A program made the position numbers and the translations under genes. The notes beneath the pieces were generated by a model that was given only the letters and a program-made list of their open reading frames with translations, ran no database searches and was not told the DNA's origin. Positions 34,960-41,900 of a stretch of 41,900 nt of DNA are shown in pieces (position 1 is the stretch's first letter; every line of letters starts with the position of its first letter). This DNA is from an uncultured Clostridia bacterium (GTDB lineage Bacteria > Bacillota > Clostridia > Oscillospirales > Acutalibacteraceae): assembly GCA_947631945.1 (NCBI GenBank), contig CANRNI010000024.1, positions 1 to 41,900 of the forward strand. Direction: 5' to 3'.

Positions 34960-35661
34960 ATGTATATCAATGCCGAACCCTACAAATGGCCGTATAACGG
35001 CGATCTGAAGCCGGAAAACACTGCCCTAATGATAATAGATATGCAGACCGATTTCGTCGGCAAGGGCGGTTTCGTGGACAAAATGGGGTACGATATCTCT
35101 TTGACAGCGGCTGCGGTAGAGCCGACCCGCAGGGTGCTTGAAGCAGCGCGTAAGGTCAAAGGGCTCACCATAATCCACACCCGCGAGGGACATCGCCCCG
35201 ACCTGTCAGACCTCCACCCGAACAAACTCTGGCGTTCGCAGCAGTGCGGCGCGGAGATAGGCGGCGTGGGAGCGCTGGGACGTATCCTTGTGAGAGGCGA
35301 AAAGGGCTGGGACATCATTCCGGAGCTTTATCCGCAGGAGGGAGAGATAATAATCGACAAGCCCGGCAAAGGCGCTTTTTGGGCTACCGATCTTGATCAG
35401 ATACTCCTCAGAGCCGGGATAAAGAACATCATATTCACCGGAGTCACCACAGACTGCTGCGTAAGTACGACGCTGCGTGACGCCAACGACCGCGGTTACG
35501 AGTGCGTGACCCTTTCGGACTGCACCGGCGCGACGATATACGAGAATCACCTTTCAACATTAAGCACCATAAAAACAAGCTACGGACTTTTCGGCTGCGT
35601 ATCTGATTCAGAATCAGTTATCGCGGCATTGACTGCCATGGCTGAGAATACGGAGGGATAA
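34960..35661 (+). CDS. Isochorismatase-fold ureide hydrolase, BiuH paralogue A
   Basis: 233 residues. Closely follows the biuret hydrolase pattern: [53 protein letters not shown]. Catalytic Asp27, Lys134 and Cys167 (TTDCC) match the Asp36-Lys142-Cys175 triad of Rhizobium BiuH as I recall it. At the lid position equal to BiuH Gln215 it has Ser207-Tyr208 instead of Gln, and Trp141 replaces Cys in the GAFWATDL motif, so its substrate may differ (triuret, guanylurea or another ureide). It lies 2 bases before paralogue B, about 60 percent similar by eye. Confidence 0.8.
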   Translation: MYINAEPYKWPYNGDLKPENTALMIIDMQTDFVGKGGFVDKMGYDISLTAAAVEPTRRVLEAARKVKGLTIIHTREGHRPDLSDLHPNKLWRSQQCGAEIGGVGALGRILVRGEKGWDIIPELYPQEGEIIIDKPGKGAFWATDLDQILLRAGIKNIIFTGVTTDCCVSTTLRDANDRGYECVTLSDCTGATIYENHLSTLSTIKTSYGLFGCVSDSESVIAALTAMAENTEG

Positions 35662-35663
35662 AA

Positions 35664-36353
35664 ATGACTATTAACTCCACACCATACAACTACCCGTTCG
35701 ACGGAGATTTCCGTCCGGCAAACACCGCGCTGATGATAATTGATATGCAGACCGATTTCTGCGGCAAGGGCGGCTACGTTGAACAGATGGGCTACGACAT
35801 ATCGCTGACCCAGAGGGCGATAGAGCCTATCAAAAAGCTGCTTGCGGCGGCAAGAGAGGTAGATGGTCTTACCATAATCCACACCCGCGAGGGACACCGC
35901 CGCGATCTGTCCGACCTGCCGGAAAACAAGCGCTGGCGTTCTGCGCAGATAGGCGCCGAAATCGGCGCGGAGGGTCCTATGGGCAGGATACTCGTCCGGG
36001 GCGAAAAGGGCTGGGATATCATTCCGGAGCTTTACCCGCGGGACGGTGAGATCATCATTGACAAGCCCGGCAAGGGCAGCTTTTGCGCGACCGATCTGGA
36101 GCTTATTCTTCGCCAGAGGGGGATCAGAAACATCATTCTTACAGGTATAACCACTGACGTGTGCGTCCACACCACAATGCGAGAAGCGAACGACAGAGGC
36201 TTCGAGTGCGTGATCTTAGAGGACTGCACCGGCGCGACCGATTATCAGAACCACCTTGCCGCACTGAAAATGGTGACGATGCAGGGCGGAGTATTCGGCG
36301 CTGTAAGCAACTCGGAAGAGATCATTTCGGCATTTGAAAAAATGAAGAAATAA
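35664..36353 (+). CDS. biuH: Biuret hydrolase-like isochorismatase-fold enzyme, paralogue B
   Basis: 229 residues, the length of BiuH. Triad Asp27, Lys134, Cys167; signature stretches [57 protein letters not shown] and [16 protein letters not shown] are nearly those of Rhizobium biuret hydrolase, including the lid Gln (Gln207 here, Gln215 there). BiuH hydrolyses biuret to allophanate and ammonia; the allophanate-hydrolase-type amidase three genes later would take the product. GGAGGGATAAAA upstream is a good ribosome site. Function is inferred from residues and context. Confidence 0.82.
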   Translation: MTINSTPYNYPFDGDFRPANTALMIIDMQTDFCGKGGYVEQMGYDISLTQRAIEPIKKLLAAAREVDGLTIIHTREGHRRDLSDLPENKRWRSAQIGAEIGAEGPMGRILVRGEKGWDIIPELYPRDGEIIIDKPGKGSFCATDLELILRQRGIRNIILTGITTDVCVHTTMREANDRGFECVILEDCTGATDYQNHLAALKMVTMQGGVFGAVSNSEEIISAFEKMKK

Positions 36354-36368
36354 CAGAGAGGAAACAAA

Positions 36369-36800
36369 ATGGGAATGATGATAATCAAAAACGGAGCGGA
36401 TATGCCGTTTGAACAGAGCAAGCTGCATATAGGACTAACACAGCAGACCTTTCTCTCACCGGAGGAAGCTGACCTTGTGAACATCAGCGCCCACGGCGTG
36501 CTGATGGAAAGACTATGCTACCGTGGTGCCGTAAAGCCCCACACACACGACTGCGTTGAAATAATATGCCTTATCAAAGGAAAGGTCAATTTGTACCACG
36601 ACGGCGCATGGGAGGAACATACCGCCGGTGATGTATTCATCGTTGGCGCGGGTGAGGTACATTCTGTTATCAATCTGGATCCCGATGTGGACTCAGAACA
36701 GATCAGCTTTTTTATCCCCACCTGCGACGGGGTGAAGAACACGCATTTCAGCGCATCGCCCGCAGAAGTCGCGGATTTTGAGGAAAGGAGAACTTCGTGA
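36369..36800 (+). CDS. Cupin-domain protein
   Basis: 143 residues. One cupin barrel: metal-ligand motif HTHDCVEIICLIKG (residues ~58-71) and second motif GDVFIVGAGEVHSV (~87-100). No DNA-binding domain. Small cupins next to ureide amidohydrolases can be ureidoglycolate-type enzymes or ligand sensors; no substrate can be read here. ATG follows GAGAGGAAAC. Its stop overlaps the region upstream of the amidase start. Confidence 0.7.
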   Translation: MGMMIIKNGADMPFEQSKLHIGLTQQTFLSPEEADLVNISAHGVLMERLCYRGAVKPHTHDCVEIICLIKGKVNLYHDGAWEEHTAGDVFIVGAGEVHSVINLDPDVDSEQISFFIPTCDGVKNTHFSASPAEVADFEERRTS

Positions 36801-36807
36801 CCGGATT

Positions 36808-38139
36808 ATGGAATATATGACAATAAAACAGCTCAAAGAAAGGTATTCCGCCGGCGAAACTCCCGAATCGGTAATTGAGGAAATAATCAGACGTTCACAG
36901 GAACTGTCTGACTGCAATATATGGATCACTCCGCCGGACATGAAGATGATAAAGCCGTATCTTGAACAGCTTTCCGGCATGGACAGGGGGCTTCCTCTCT
37001 GGGGAGTGCCGTTCGCAATAAAGGACAACATTGATCTAAAAGGCGTTCCGACCACGGCGGGCTGTCCCGCATACGCTTATACCCCGACTAAAAGCGCTGA
37101 GATTGTCGAGCGGCTGATAGCCGCAGGCGCGATTCCCGTCGGCAAAACGAATCTCGACCAGTTCGCGACCGGTCTTGTAGGGGTCAGAAGTCCATATGGC
37201 GAGTGCAGAAATTCAATAAATCCCGATTATATCAGCGGCGGTTCCAGCTCCGGTTCGGCGGTCGCCGTAGCAATGGGACTGTGCGTATTTTCCCTCGGAA
37301 CCGATACTGCGGGTTCGGGCAGAGTGCCCGCTGCACTGAACAATATATGCGGCGTCAAGCCGTCGATCGGAGTGTATCCCAAAACAGGCGTTGTTCCGGC
37401 GTGTGAAAGTCTTGACTGCGTGACGGTATTTGCTGCGGAGTTTGATGACGCAATGACCGTAGACGCAGCCGCCAGAGGGTTCAGCACCGGCGACCCGTGG
37501 TCAAGAAACATAACCAAGACCCCTGCGCAGTGCCGGAAAATGTTCCTGCCGGAAACAGAGCCGGAGTTTTACGGCGATTTTGCCGATGAATACAAAGCCT
37601 GCTTCAAGAAATTCTGCGAGGATATGAAGTCCCTGTTCGATGTCGAATATATCCCGACGGATATCTTTACACAAACTGCTGCTATGCTGTACGGCGGTCC
37701 GTGGATAAGCGAACGTTGGGCGGCGCTGGGTGATTTTGTCACGTCCCATTCCGCGGATATTTTTCCGGTGACGCGGGAGATCCTCGAAAGCGGAAAGGGC
37801 GAAGAATATTCCGCGGCGGATCTTTTCGCGAAGCAGCACCTGCTTCAGGAGAACAAGCGTATAGTCAGAAATCTGCTTAAGGGCGCTGTACTGGCAATGC
37901 CCACCTGCGGAGGGACTTTCACCCGCGAACAGGTGAGAAATGACCCGATCGCTGCCAACTCCAAAATGGGACTGTACACCAATCACTGCAATCTGCTGGA
38001 TCTGTGCGCTCTTGCAATACCCTATGGCGGGTTTGACGCAAACGGTACTAAATTCCCGTTTGGAGTAACTCTATTTGCGCTCTCCGATGAAGAGGGAACG
38101 GCAGAATCTGCGGCGAAAACGATCTTGCGGATACGCTGA
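36808..38139 (+). CDS. Allophanate hydrolase-type amidase
   Basis: 443 residues from ATG 36808 (ATG 36817 or TTG 36778 are alternatives; AAGGAG at 36785-36790 is rather distant). Amidase-signature enzyme with Lys72 (FAIKDNI), cis-Ser in GGSSSGS (146-148) and nucleophile Ser170 (DTAGSGR). The stretches GKTNLDQFATGLVGVRSPYG and GVVPACESLDCVTVFA are diagnostic of the AtzF/Dur1,2 allophanate hydrolase branch. The usual C-terminal domain (~130-150 residues) that completes allophanate breakdown is absent, and no separate gene for it is visible. Expected reaction: allophanate to ammonia and N-carboxycarbamate, which decays to ammonia and CO2. Last gene of the operon. Confidence 0.85.
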   Translation: MEYMTIKQLKERYSAGETPESVIEEIIRRSQELSDCNIWITPPDMKMIKPYLEQLSGMDRGLPLWGVPFAIKDNIDLKGVPTTAGCPAYAYTPTKSAEIVERLIAAGAIPVGKTNLDQFATGLVGVRSPYGECRNSINPDYISGGSSSGSAVAVAMGLCVFSLGTDTAGSGRVPAALNNICGVKPSIGVYPKTGVVPACESLDCVTVFAAEFDDAMTVDAAARGFSTGDPWSRNITKTPAQCRKMFLPETEPEFYGDFADEYKACFKKFCEDMKSLFDVEYIPTDIFTQTAAMLYGGPWISERWAALGDFVTSHSADIFPVTREILESGKGEEYSAADLFAKQHLLQENKRIVRNLLKGAVLAMPTCGGTFTREQVRNDPIAANSKMGLYTNHCNLLDLCALAIPYGGFDANGTKFPFGVTLFALSDEEGTAESAAKTILRIR

Positions 38140-38181
38140 TCAAAGCGCAGCATATCAGGTGATATCATTTGAAAATGATTT

Positions 38182-38212
38182 ATGCCCGCGAATTATCGCG
38201 GGCATAGTCTTA
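38182..38212 (+). terminator. Terminator of the ureide operon
   Basis: ATGCCCGCGA (38182-38191)/TCGCGGGCAT (38196-38205), then AGTCTTAT. A second hairpin GGGTACCC/GGGTACC lies at about 38215-38242 with TGTTTT. Confidence 0.75.
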
Positions 38213-38242
38213 TCGGGTACCCCATGTTTCACAGGGTACCTG

Positions 38243-38466
38243 TTTTAAAAATCTTCATCAAACAGATCATGGTGCTGTATGAAAAACCTCCGCTCACCGG
38301 CATTCGCAAGTTTGCATCGGATAGTAGTCGTCAAGCAGTGAAGAAGTGCTTGTCAGAGCCTGAGTGACAGATATAGATACATTTTTCTTCATAAAAAAAT
38401 CGCGGCATTATTAAACAGTCAAATACGAATTCAATGTGAAAATTTGGTGAAATTTTATAAAATATA
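38243..38466 (+). other. Intergenic stretch, no gene seen
   Basis: Short frames only, none with a ribosome site. Becomes AT-rich towards the promoter at 38467. Confidence 0.3.
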
Positions 38467-38583
38467 TTGACATCGTGTCAGAATAGTGGTATACTATCCA
38501 TAGTGACACAGTGTCAGAATAAAAACTTTTAAGTCGGCGCACAAACGCCGATATTTAAAGGCTTGTAAACTGACATAATGTCA
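38467..38583 (+). promoter_or_regulatory. Promoter with three TGACA-N3-TGTCA operators
   Basis: TTGACA (38467-38472), 17 bases, TATACT (38490-38495). Operators, each followed by GAAT: 38468-38480 (overlapping the -35), 38504-38516 (just after the start region) and 38571-38583 (in the leader). Placement over the promoter and initial transcript is that of a repressor. The regulator gene is not in the window. Confidence 0.75.
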
Positions 38584-38608
38584 GAATGAATTACGGAGGT
38601 ACGATTTT

Positions 38609-39151
38609 ATGAAGAAAAATATCGGTTCCAAACTGGCACTTTACCCCATGCCTATAACGGTAATCGGCGCAATGAACGGCGACAAGCCCACATGGACGCT
38701 TGTCGGACATCTCGGAATAATCGGGCATGACCGCGTTATGGTGAGCCTTGCCGCGCCGCATTTAATTAACGGAAAAATCAAGGAAACGAAAAAGCTGTCG
38801 ATAAATCTGGTTGATGAAAACCTGCTGCCGCAAGCGGACTTTGTCGGCTCTGCAAGCGGAAACAAGACCGACAAGTCGCAGGCGTTTTCCTATGAAATTG
38901 GCGAAGTGGGCGCGCCCGTGATAAGCAATTCTCCGCTGACTTTGGAATGCAGTGTCGCGGACATTTACGAAACGCCGAATTTCGAGAGCTTTATCTGCAC
39001 GATAGACAACACCTATGTTGACGAAAAACATCTTGACGCTGACGGGAAAATCAATTACAACACCTTGAAACCCGTACTGTTTGAGTTCCCGACTTATCAG
39101 TATCTGAGAACGGGCGATGTTATCGGAAAATGCCTTACGTTCAAAAAATGA
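38609..39151 (+). CDS. Flavin reductase / flavoredoxin-like protein
   Basis: 180 residues, FMN-binding split-barrel fold: NIGSKLALYPMPITVIGAMN near the N-terminus, a central TLVGHLGIIGHDRVMVSLAA segment and the LSINLVDENLLPQADFVGSA stretch where these proteins contact FMN. Likely an electron carrier or flavin reductase. ATG follows GGAGG. Its stop codon lies inside the fourth copy of the operator. Co-transcribed with the aldo/keto reductase. Confidence 0.85.
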   Translation: MKKNIGSKLALYPMPITVIGAMNGDKPTWTLVGHLGIIGHDRVMVSLAAPHLINGKIKETKKLSINLVDENLLPQADFVGSASGNKTDKSQAFSYEIGEVGAPVISNSPLTLECSVADIYETPNFESFICTIDNTYVDEKHLDADGKINYNTLKPVLFEFPTYQYLRTGDVIGKCLTFKK

Positions 39152-39180
39152 CAAAGCGTCAGAATAATAACACAATGTCA
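39149..39180 (+). promoter_or_regulatory. Two further TGACA-N3-TGTCA operators
   Basis: TGACA-AAG-CGTCA (39149-39161) and TAACA-CAA-TGTCA (39168-39180), both followed by GAAT, fill the gap between the flavin reductase and the aldo/keto reductase. A second, independently repressed start or a looping site is possible. Confidence 0.7.
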
Positions 39181-39199
39181 GAATAAAGGAGATGTTTTT

Positions 39200-40210
39200 T
39201 TGAAATACACAAAACTCGGAAAATCGGATTTGCAGGTTTCGCGGATTTGTCTGGGGTGTATGGGATTTGGAAATCCCGCAACGGGGCAACATTCTTGGAC
39301 AATTGACGAAGCGCAAACCAGAGAAATCATAAAGCACGCGCTCGACCTTGGGATAAATTTTTTCGACACCGCGATTGTTTACCAGAACGGCACAAGCGAA
39401 CAGTTTGTCGGCAAGGCTCTGCGGGATTTTGCAACGCGTGAAAATTACGTTATTGCAACGAAATTTACGCCCCGCACGCAGGAGGAAATTGACGCGAAAA
39501 TCAGCGGTCAGCGGCATATCGAAAACTATCTTGACCGCAGTTTGAAAAATCTCGGTATGGATTACGTCGACCTCTACATCTACCATATGTGGGACTACCA
39601 CACGCCCATGGAAGAAATTATGCAAGGTCTGTACAACGCCGTGAAAGCCGGGAAGGCGCGGTATATCGGCATTTCCAACTGCTTTGCGTGGCAACTTGCA
39701 AAGGCGAATTTCTTCGCGCGGGAGAACGGCTTGACGGAGTTCGTGTCCGTGCAGGGGCATTACAACCTGATTTTCCGCGAGGAAGAACGCGAGATGAAAC
39801 CGTTCTGCGACGACCAAAATATTGCGCTTACACCCTACAGCGCACTTGCAGGAGGACGGCTTTCAAAGCGTATCGGTGAAACCTCAAAGCGGCTTGAACA
39901 GGACGATTACGCGAAATTCAAGTATGACAAAACCGCCGAGGAGGACGGGAAAATTATTCGCAGAGTTGAGGAACTCGCGGACAAAAAAGGCATTTCAATG
40001 ACAGAAATCGCGCTTGCGTGGCTGCTTACGAAAGTGACTTCTCCCGTTGTCGGCGCAACGAAATTTTCGCATATTGACGGCGCGGCAAGGGCGGTCGATT
40101 TGCAGCTTTCGCAGGACGAAATCGACTATCTTGAAGAGCTGTATATCCCGCACGCGCTTGTCGGCGTTATGGCACAGAACGGCAAACAAAAAGCAGGGAA
40201 CGTGGTATAA
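39200..40210 (+). CDS. Aldo/keto reductase
   Basis: 336 residues from TTG 39200 (AAGGAGA 7 bases upstream). TIM-barrel AKR with Asp and Tyr of the active site in FFDTAIVYQNG, the Lys region ATKF, and the substrate loop HMWDYHTPMEEIMQGLYNAV; NADP-binding end VVGATKFSHID. Length and motifs are those of the YhdN/Tas-like branch. Reduces carbonyl compounds with NADPH. Shares operators with the preceding flavin reductase. Confidence 0.92.
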   Translation: MKYTKLGKSDLQVSRICLGCMGFGNPATGQHSWTIDEAQTREIIKHALDLGINFFDTAIVYQNGTSEQFVGKALRDFATRENYVIATKFTPRTQEEIDAKISGQRHIENYLDRSLKNLGMDYVDLYIYHMWDYHTPMEEIMQGLYNAVKAGKARYIGISNCFAWQLAKANFFARENGLTEFVSVQGHYNLIFREEEREMKPFCDDQNIALTPYSALAGGRLSKRIGETSKRLEQDDYAKFKYDKTAEEDGKIIRRVEELADKKGISMTEIALAWLLTKVTSPVVGATKFSHIDGAARAVDLQLSQDEIDYLEELYIPHALVGVMAQNGKQKAGNVV

Positions 40211-40233
40211 CAATGAATATATGGAGGTTTGAA

Positions 40234-41088
40234 ATGAAAATGAAAAAATTTTTGATGATCATATCGGCGGCTGTTATGTCGCTGTGCCTTACCGCCTGCG
40301 CGGGAGAGGGCAATTCAAGCGGCGGGAAAGTTGAATTCTCGCAAGGCACGGAGGTTTCTCAAAGTTCGACAACAACGGAAACTGACAGCAGGGTTTCTCA
40401 AACTTCTTCAACTACGTCGACAGAAAACGTGAGCAGTACGGAAAATTCCGAAACATCTTCCGCAACAACAGGGAGCACTTCGGAAAACTCCGAGGTTTCC
40501 GCGCCGTCATCTTCAACGACAAAAACGGAAAGCGAAACGTCCTCTGTAACTTCTTCAACCTCGTCAACCACCTCTGGCACTTCCGTTTCCGAGCCGACTG
40601 AGGACGATGTGAAAATTCTCGTTGCGTACTTTTCCGCGACAAACAACACCGAGGGTGTAGCGCAAAAATTAGCGGACGGACTGGGTGCGGATTTGTACGA
40701 GATCACCCCGCAACAGCCCTACACAAGCGCGGATCTGGACTACGGCAACTCTAAAAGTCGTTCGTCGGTGGAGATGAACGACCCTTCCGTGCGCCCTGCG
40801 ATTTCGGGTTCGGTTGAGAATATGGGGCAGTATGATGTGGTGCTGATAGGCTACCCCATTTGGTGGGGAGAAGCGCCGAGGATTATGAGCACGTTTATTG
40901 AAAGCTATGATTTTTCGGGAAAAACGCTCGCGGCGTTCTGCACTTCCGCTTCAAGCGGTTTCGGGAACAGCGACAGCGCATTGCGTTCTGTAGCAAGCGG
41001 CGCGACGTGGCTTAAAGGACAGCGTTTTTCGGCGGGAGCGTCCGCCGCTGACGTGATGAAGTGGGCGAACGGTCTGGGTGTAAACTGA
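40234..41088 (+). CDS. Lipoprotein flavodoxin
   Basis: 284 residues from ATG 40234 (GGAGG 6 bases upstream; an ATG at 40213 is in frame). Lipobox LTAC near residue 20, then a Ser/Thr-rich linker of about 100 residues, then a flavodoxin domain: ILVAYFSATNNTEGVAQKLA (phosphate loop) and IGYPIWWGEAPRIMSTFIES, ending CTSASSGFGNSDSALRSVA. An extracytoplasmic, membrane-tethered flavodoxin. The linker would span the wall. Fits the neighbouring redox genes. Confidence 0.88.
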   Translation: MKMKKFLMIISAAVMSLCLTACAGEGNSSGGKVEFSQGTEVSQSSTTTETDSRVSQTSSTTSTENVSSTENSETSSATTGSTSENSEVSAPSSSTTKTESETSSVTSSTSSTTSGTSVSEPTEDDVKILVAYFSATNNTEGVAQKLADGLGADLYEITPQQPYTSADLDYGNSKSRSSVEMNDPSVRPAISGSVENMGQYDVVLIGYPIWWGEAPRIMSTFIESYDFSGKTLAAFCTSASSGFGNSDSALRSVASGATWLKGQRFSAGASAADVMKWANGLGVN

Positions 41089-41096
41089 TAACTGTT

Positions 41097-41219
41097 ATGA
41101 AACAAACTGTAAAACGTATTGTTGACCTCGCGATGATTGTTCTTCTGCCGATTTTAATGGCTGAAGTGCTGATTGGGCAGGAAATCCACGAATGGCTCGG
41201 CAAAAATGATATTCAATAA
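41097..41219 (+). pseudogene. DUF4405-like membrane protein, N-terminal fragment
   Basis: 40 residues, MKQTVKRIVDLAMIVLLPIL then MAEVLIGQEIHEWLG: the first span of DUF4405 proteins (about 130-270 residues, cytochrome b-like). The frame ends just after HEWLG, so the other spans are lost. Confidence 0.5.
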
Positions 41220-41239
41220 AAAGGGAGAATGAGGGACTT

Positions 41240-41542
41240 ATGAAAATCATAGTATTAGAGGGCAGTCCGAATGTTCACGGTTCATCGAATATGCTTGCCG
41301 ACGAGTTTATCTGTGGTGCAAAAGAGGCAGGGCATAACGTAGAAGTGATAGATGTTGCGCACGCGGATATTCACCCATGTACGGGCTGTGTAAACTGCGG
41401 GTATGAAGGACCGTGCAGTCAGCATGATGATGTTGACAAAATACGTCCGCAAATTCTGGCGGCGGATATGCTGGTTTTCGTAATCCCTGTTTGCTACAAA
41501 ACGAATACAGGAATGTGTCCTGTGGAGGGGGCAGTGAAATAA
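41240..41542 (+). pseudogene. NADPH-dependent FMN reductase / flavodoxin family, truncated
   Basis: 100 residues. Starts as a full flavodoxin-family reductase: MKIIVLEGSPNVHGSSNMLA (FMN phosphate loop), HADIHPCTGCVNCGYEGPCS (Cys cluster) and ADMLVFVIPVCY. After about residue 87 homology ends and the frame closes at 41540-41542; the family is normally 180-200 residues. Ribosome site GGGAG upstream. Junction with the methyltransferase remnant follows. Confidence 0.65.
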
Positions 41543-41563
41543 ATTGATGACACTGTTGAGGGA

Positions 41564-41735
41564 TTAAAAGCAATGAAGAATAAACTCGCTTGTACTCATC
41601 GTCAGCTCCCTGTACATCTTCATCAGCTCCGCGACTATCTCCTGCTCGGACATTGAGGGGTCAAAGCCGTAAGCCTGCATAACCGCCTTGTCGTTGGCGC
41701 GGTGGGCGGAGTACACCACGGGAAGTTGTTGTAGA
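41564..41735 (-). pseudogene. DNA methyltransferase (MmeI-like) C-terminal remnant
   Basis: Minus-strand frame reads LPVVYSAHRANDKAVMQAYG, FDPSMSEQEIVAELMKMYRE, the end of MmeI-like methyltransferases. The upstream piece NNFPWC, which belongs ~40 residues earlier in that family, is present in another frame directly before it, so an internal deletion is evident. Recognition is by memory of the family tail. Confidence 0.45.
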
Positions 41736-41870
41736 CAATGTCATTTGAATAGCGCAATCGCTTTTAAGCCTGTGCAATGACAAATACGTTTCCGTCAGAA
41801 AATTTCCCGAACCGCAGCAGGGCTCGGTTGCCGTGTCTAAAATGATACAATTACACGAACCTCTGAAATT

Positions 41871-41900
41871 TGCACCAAAGTCTGCTCTTTGGTGCATTTT
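41871..41900 (+). terminator. Intrinsic terminator at right edge
   Basis: TGCACCAAAG (41871-41880)/CTTTGGTGCA (41887-41896), then TTTT at the window end. Confidence 0.75.

Noticed and set aside
38243-38370. Small ORF after the ureide operon
   Set aside because: Overlaps terminator hairpins and lacks a ribosome site.

Overview
The window looks like chromosomal DNA of an anaerobic Firmicute, most likely a gut or rumen Clostridia/Oscillospiraceae (Ruminococcus-like) bacterium. Reasons: strong AGGAGG-type ribosome sites with several TTG starts, LytTR/GHKL two-component pairs, a serine-recombinase/MobC/relaxase element of the clostridial mobilizable type, a surface protein with an SPETG sorting signal, and AT-rich spacers with TTGACA-17-TATAAT promoters. 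The species cannot be named from the sequence. No rRNA, tRNA or CRISPR array was recognised.

Layout. 1-940: 3' end of an acidic-tailed mobile-element gene, then a consensus promoter reading into gene-free DNA that holds copies of a dispersed RNA-like repeat. 941-6950: a LytTR response regulator, a sensor kinase cut off before its ATPase domain, and a convergent operon (small secreted protein, lipoprotein, two ABC permeases, ABC ATPase) whose promoter carries a LytTR-type site. 6951-10751: an XRE regulator and the corpse of a mobilizable element (relaxase without its histidine motif, half a MobC, a recombinase without its catalytic serine). 10752-20400: an intact LytTR/GHKL pair beside a CstA-family transporter, a condensation-type acyltransferase and a 1307-residue wall-anchored 5'-nucleotidase. 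20400-28100: an accessory graveyard with a recombinase tail, ribbon-helix-helix fragments, an AT-rich three-gene cassette broken by homopolymer frameshifts, two more copies of the RNA-like repeat, an IS fragment, an intact ImmA/IrrE protease plus membrane-protein pair, a recombinase N-terminus and an internally deleted chemoreceptor.

28500-38210 is the most coherent and interesting block: an apparently co-transcribed ureide operon of a PucR regulator, a complete BMP-type ABC importer (ATPase, two permeases, lipoprotein), two tandem biuret-hydrolase-like isochorismatase-fold enzymes, a cupin, and an allophanate-hydrolase-type amidase. Together these would import a biuret-like compound, hydrolyse it to allophanate and release ammonia, i.e. 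a nitrogen-scavenging pathway in an anaerobe.

38460-41900: a flavin-reductase/aldo-keto-reductase pair whose promoter and intergenic gap carry five copies of a TGACA-N3-TGTCA operator, followed by a lipoprotein flavodoxin, truncated DUF4405-like and flavodoxin-like genes, and the remnant of a DNA methyltransferase at the right edge.
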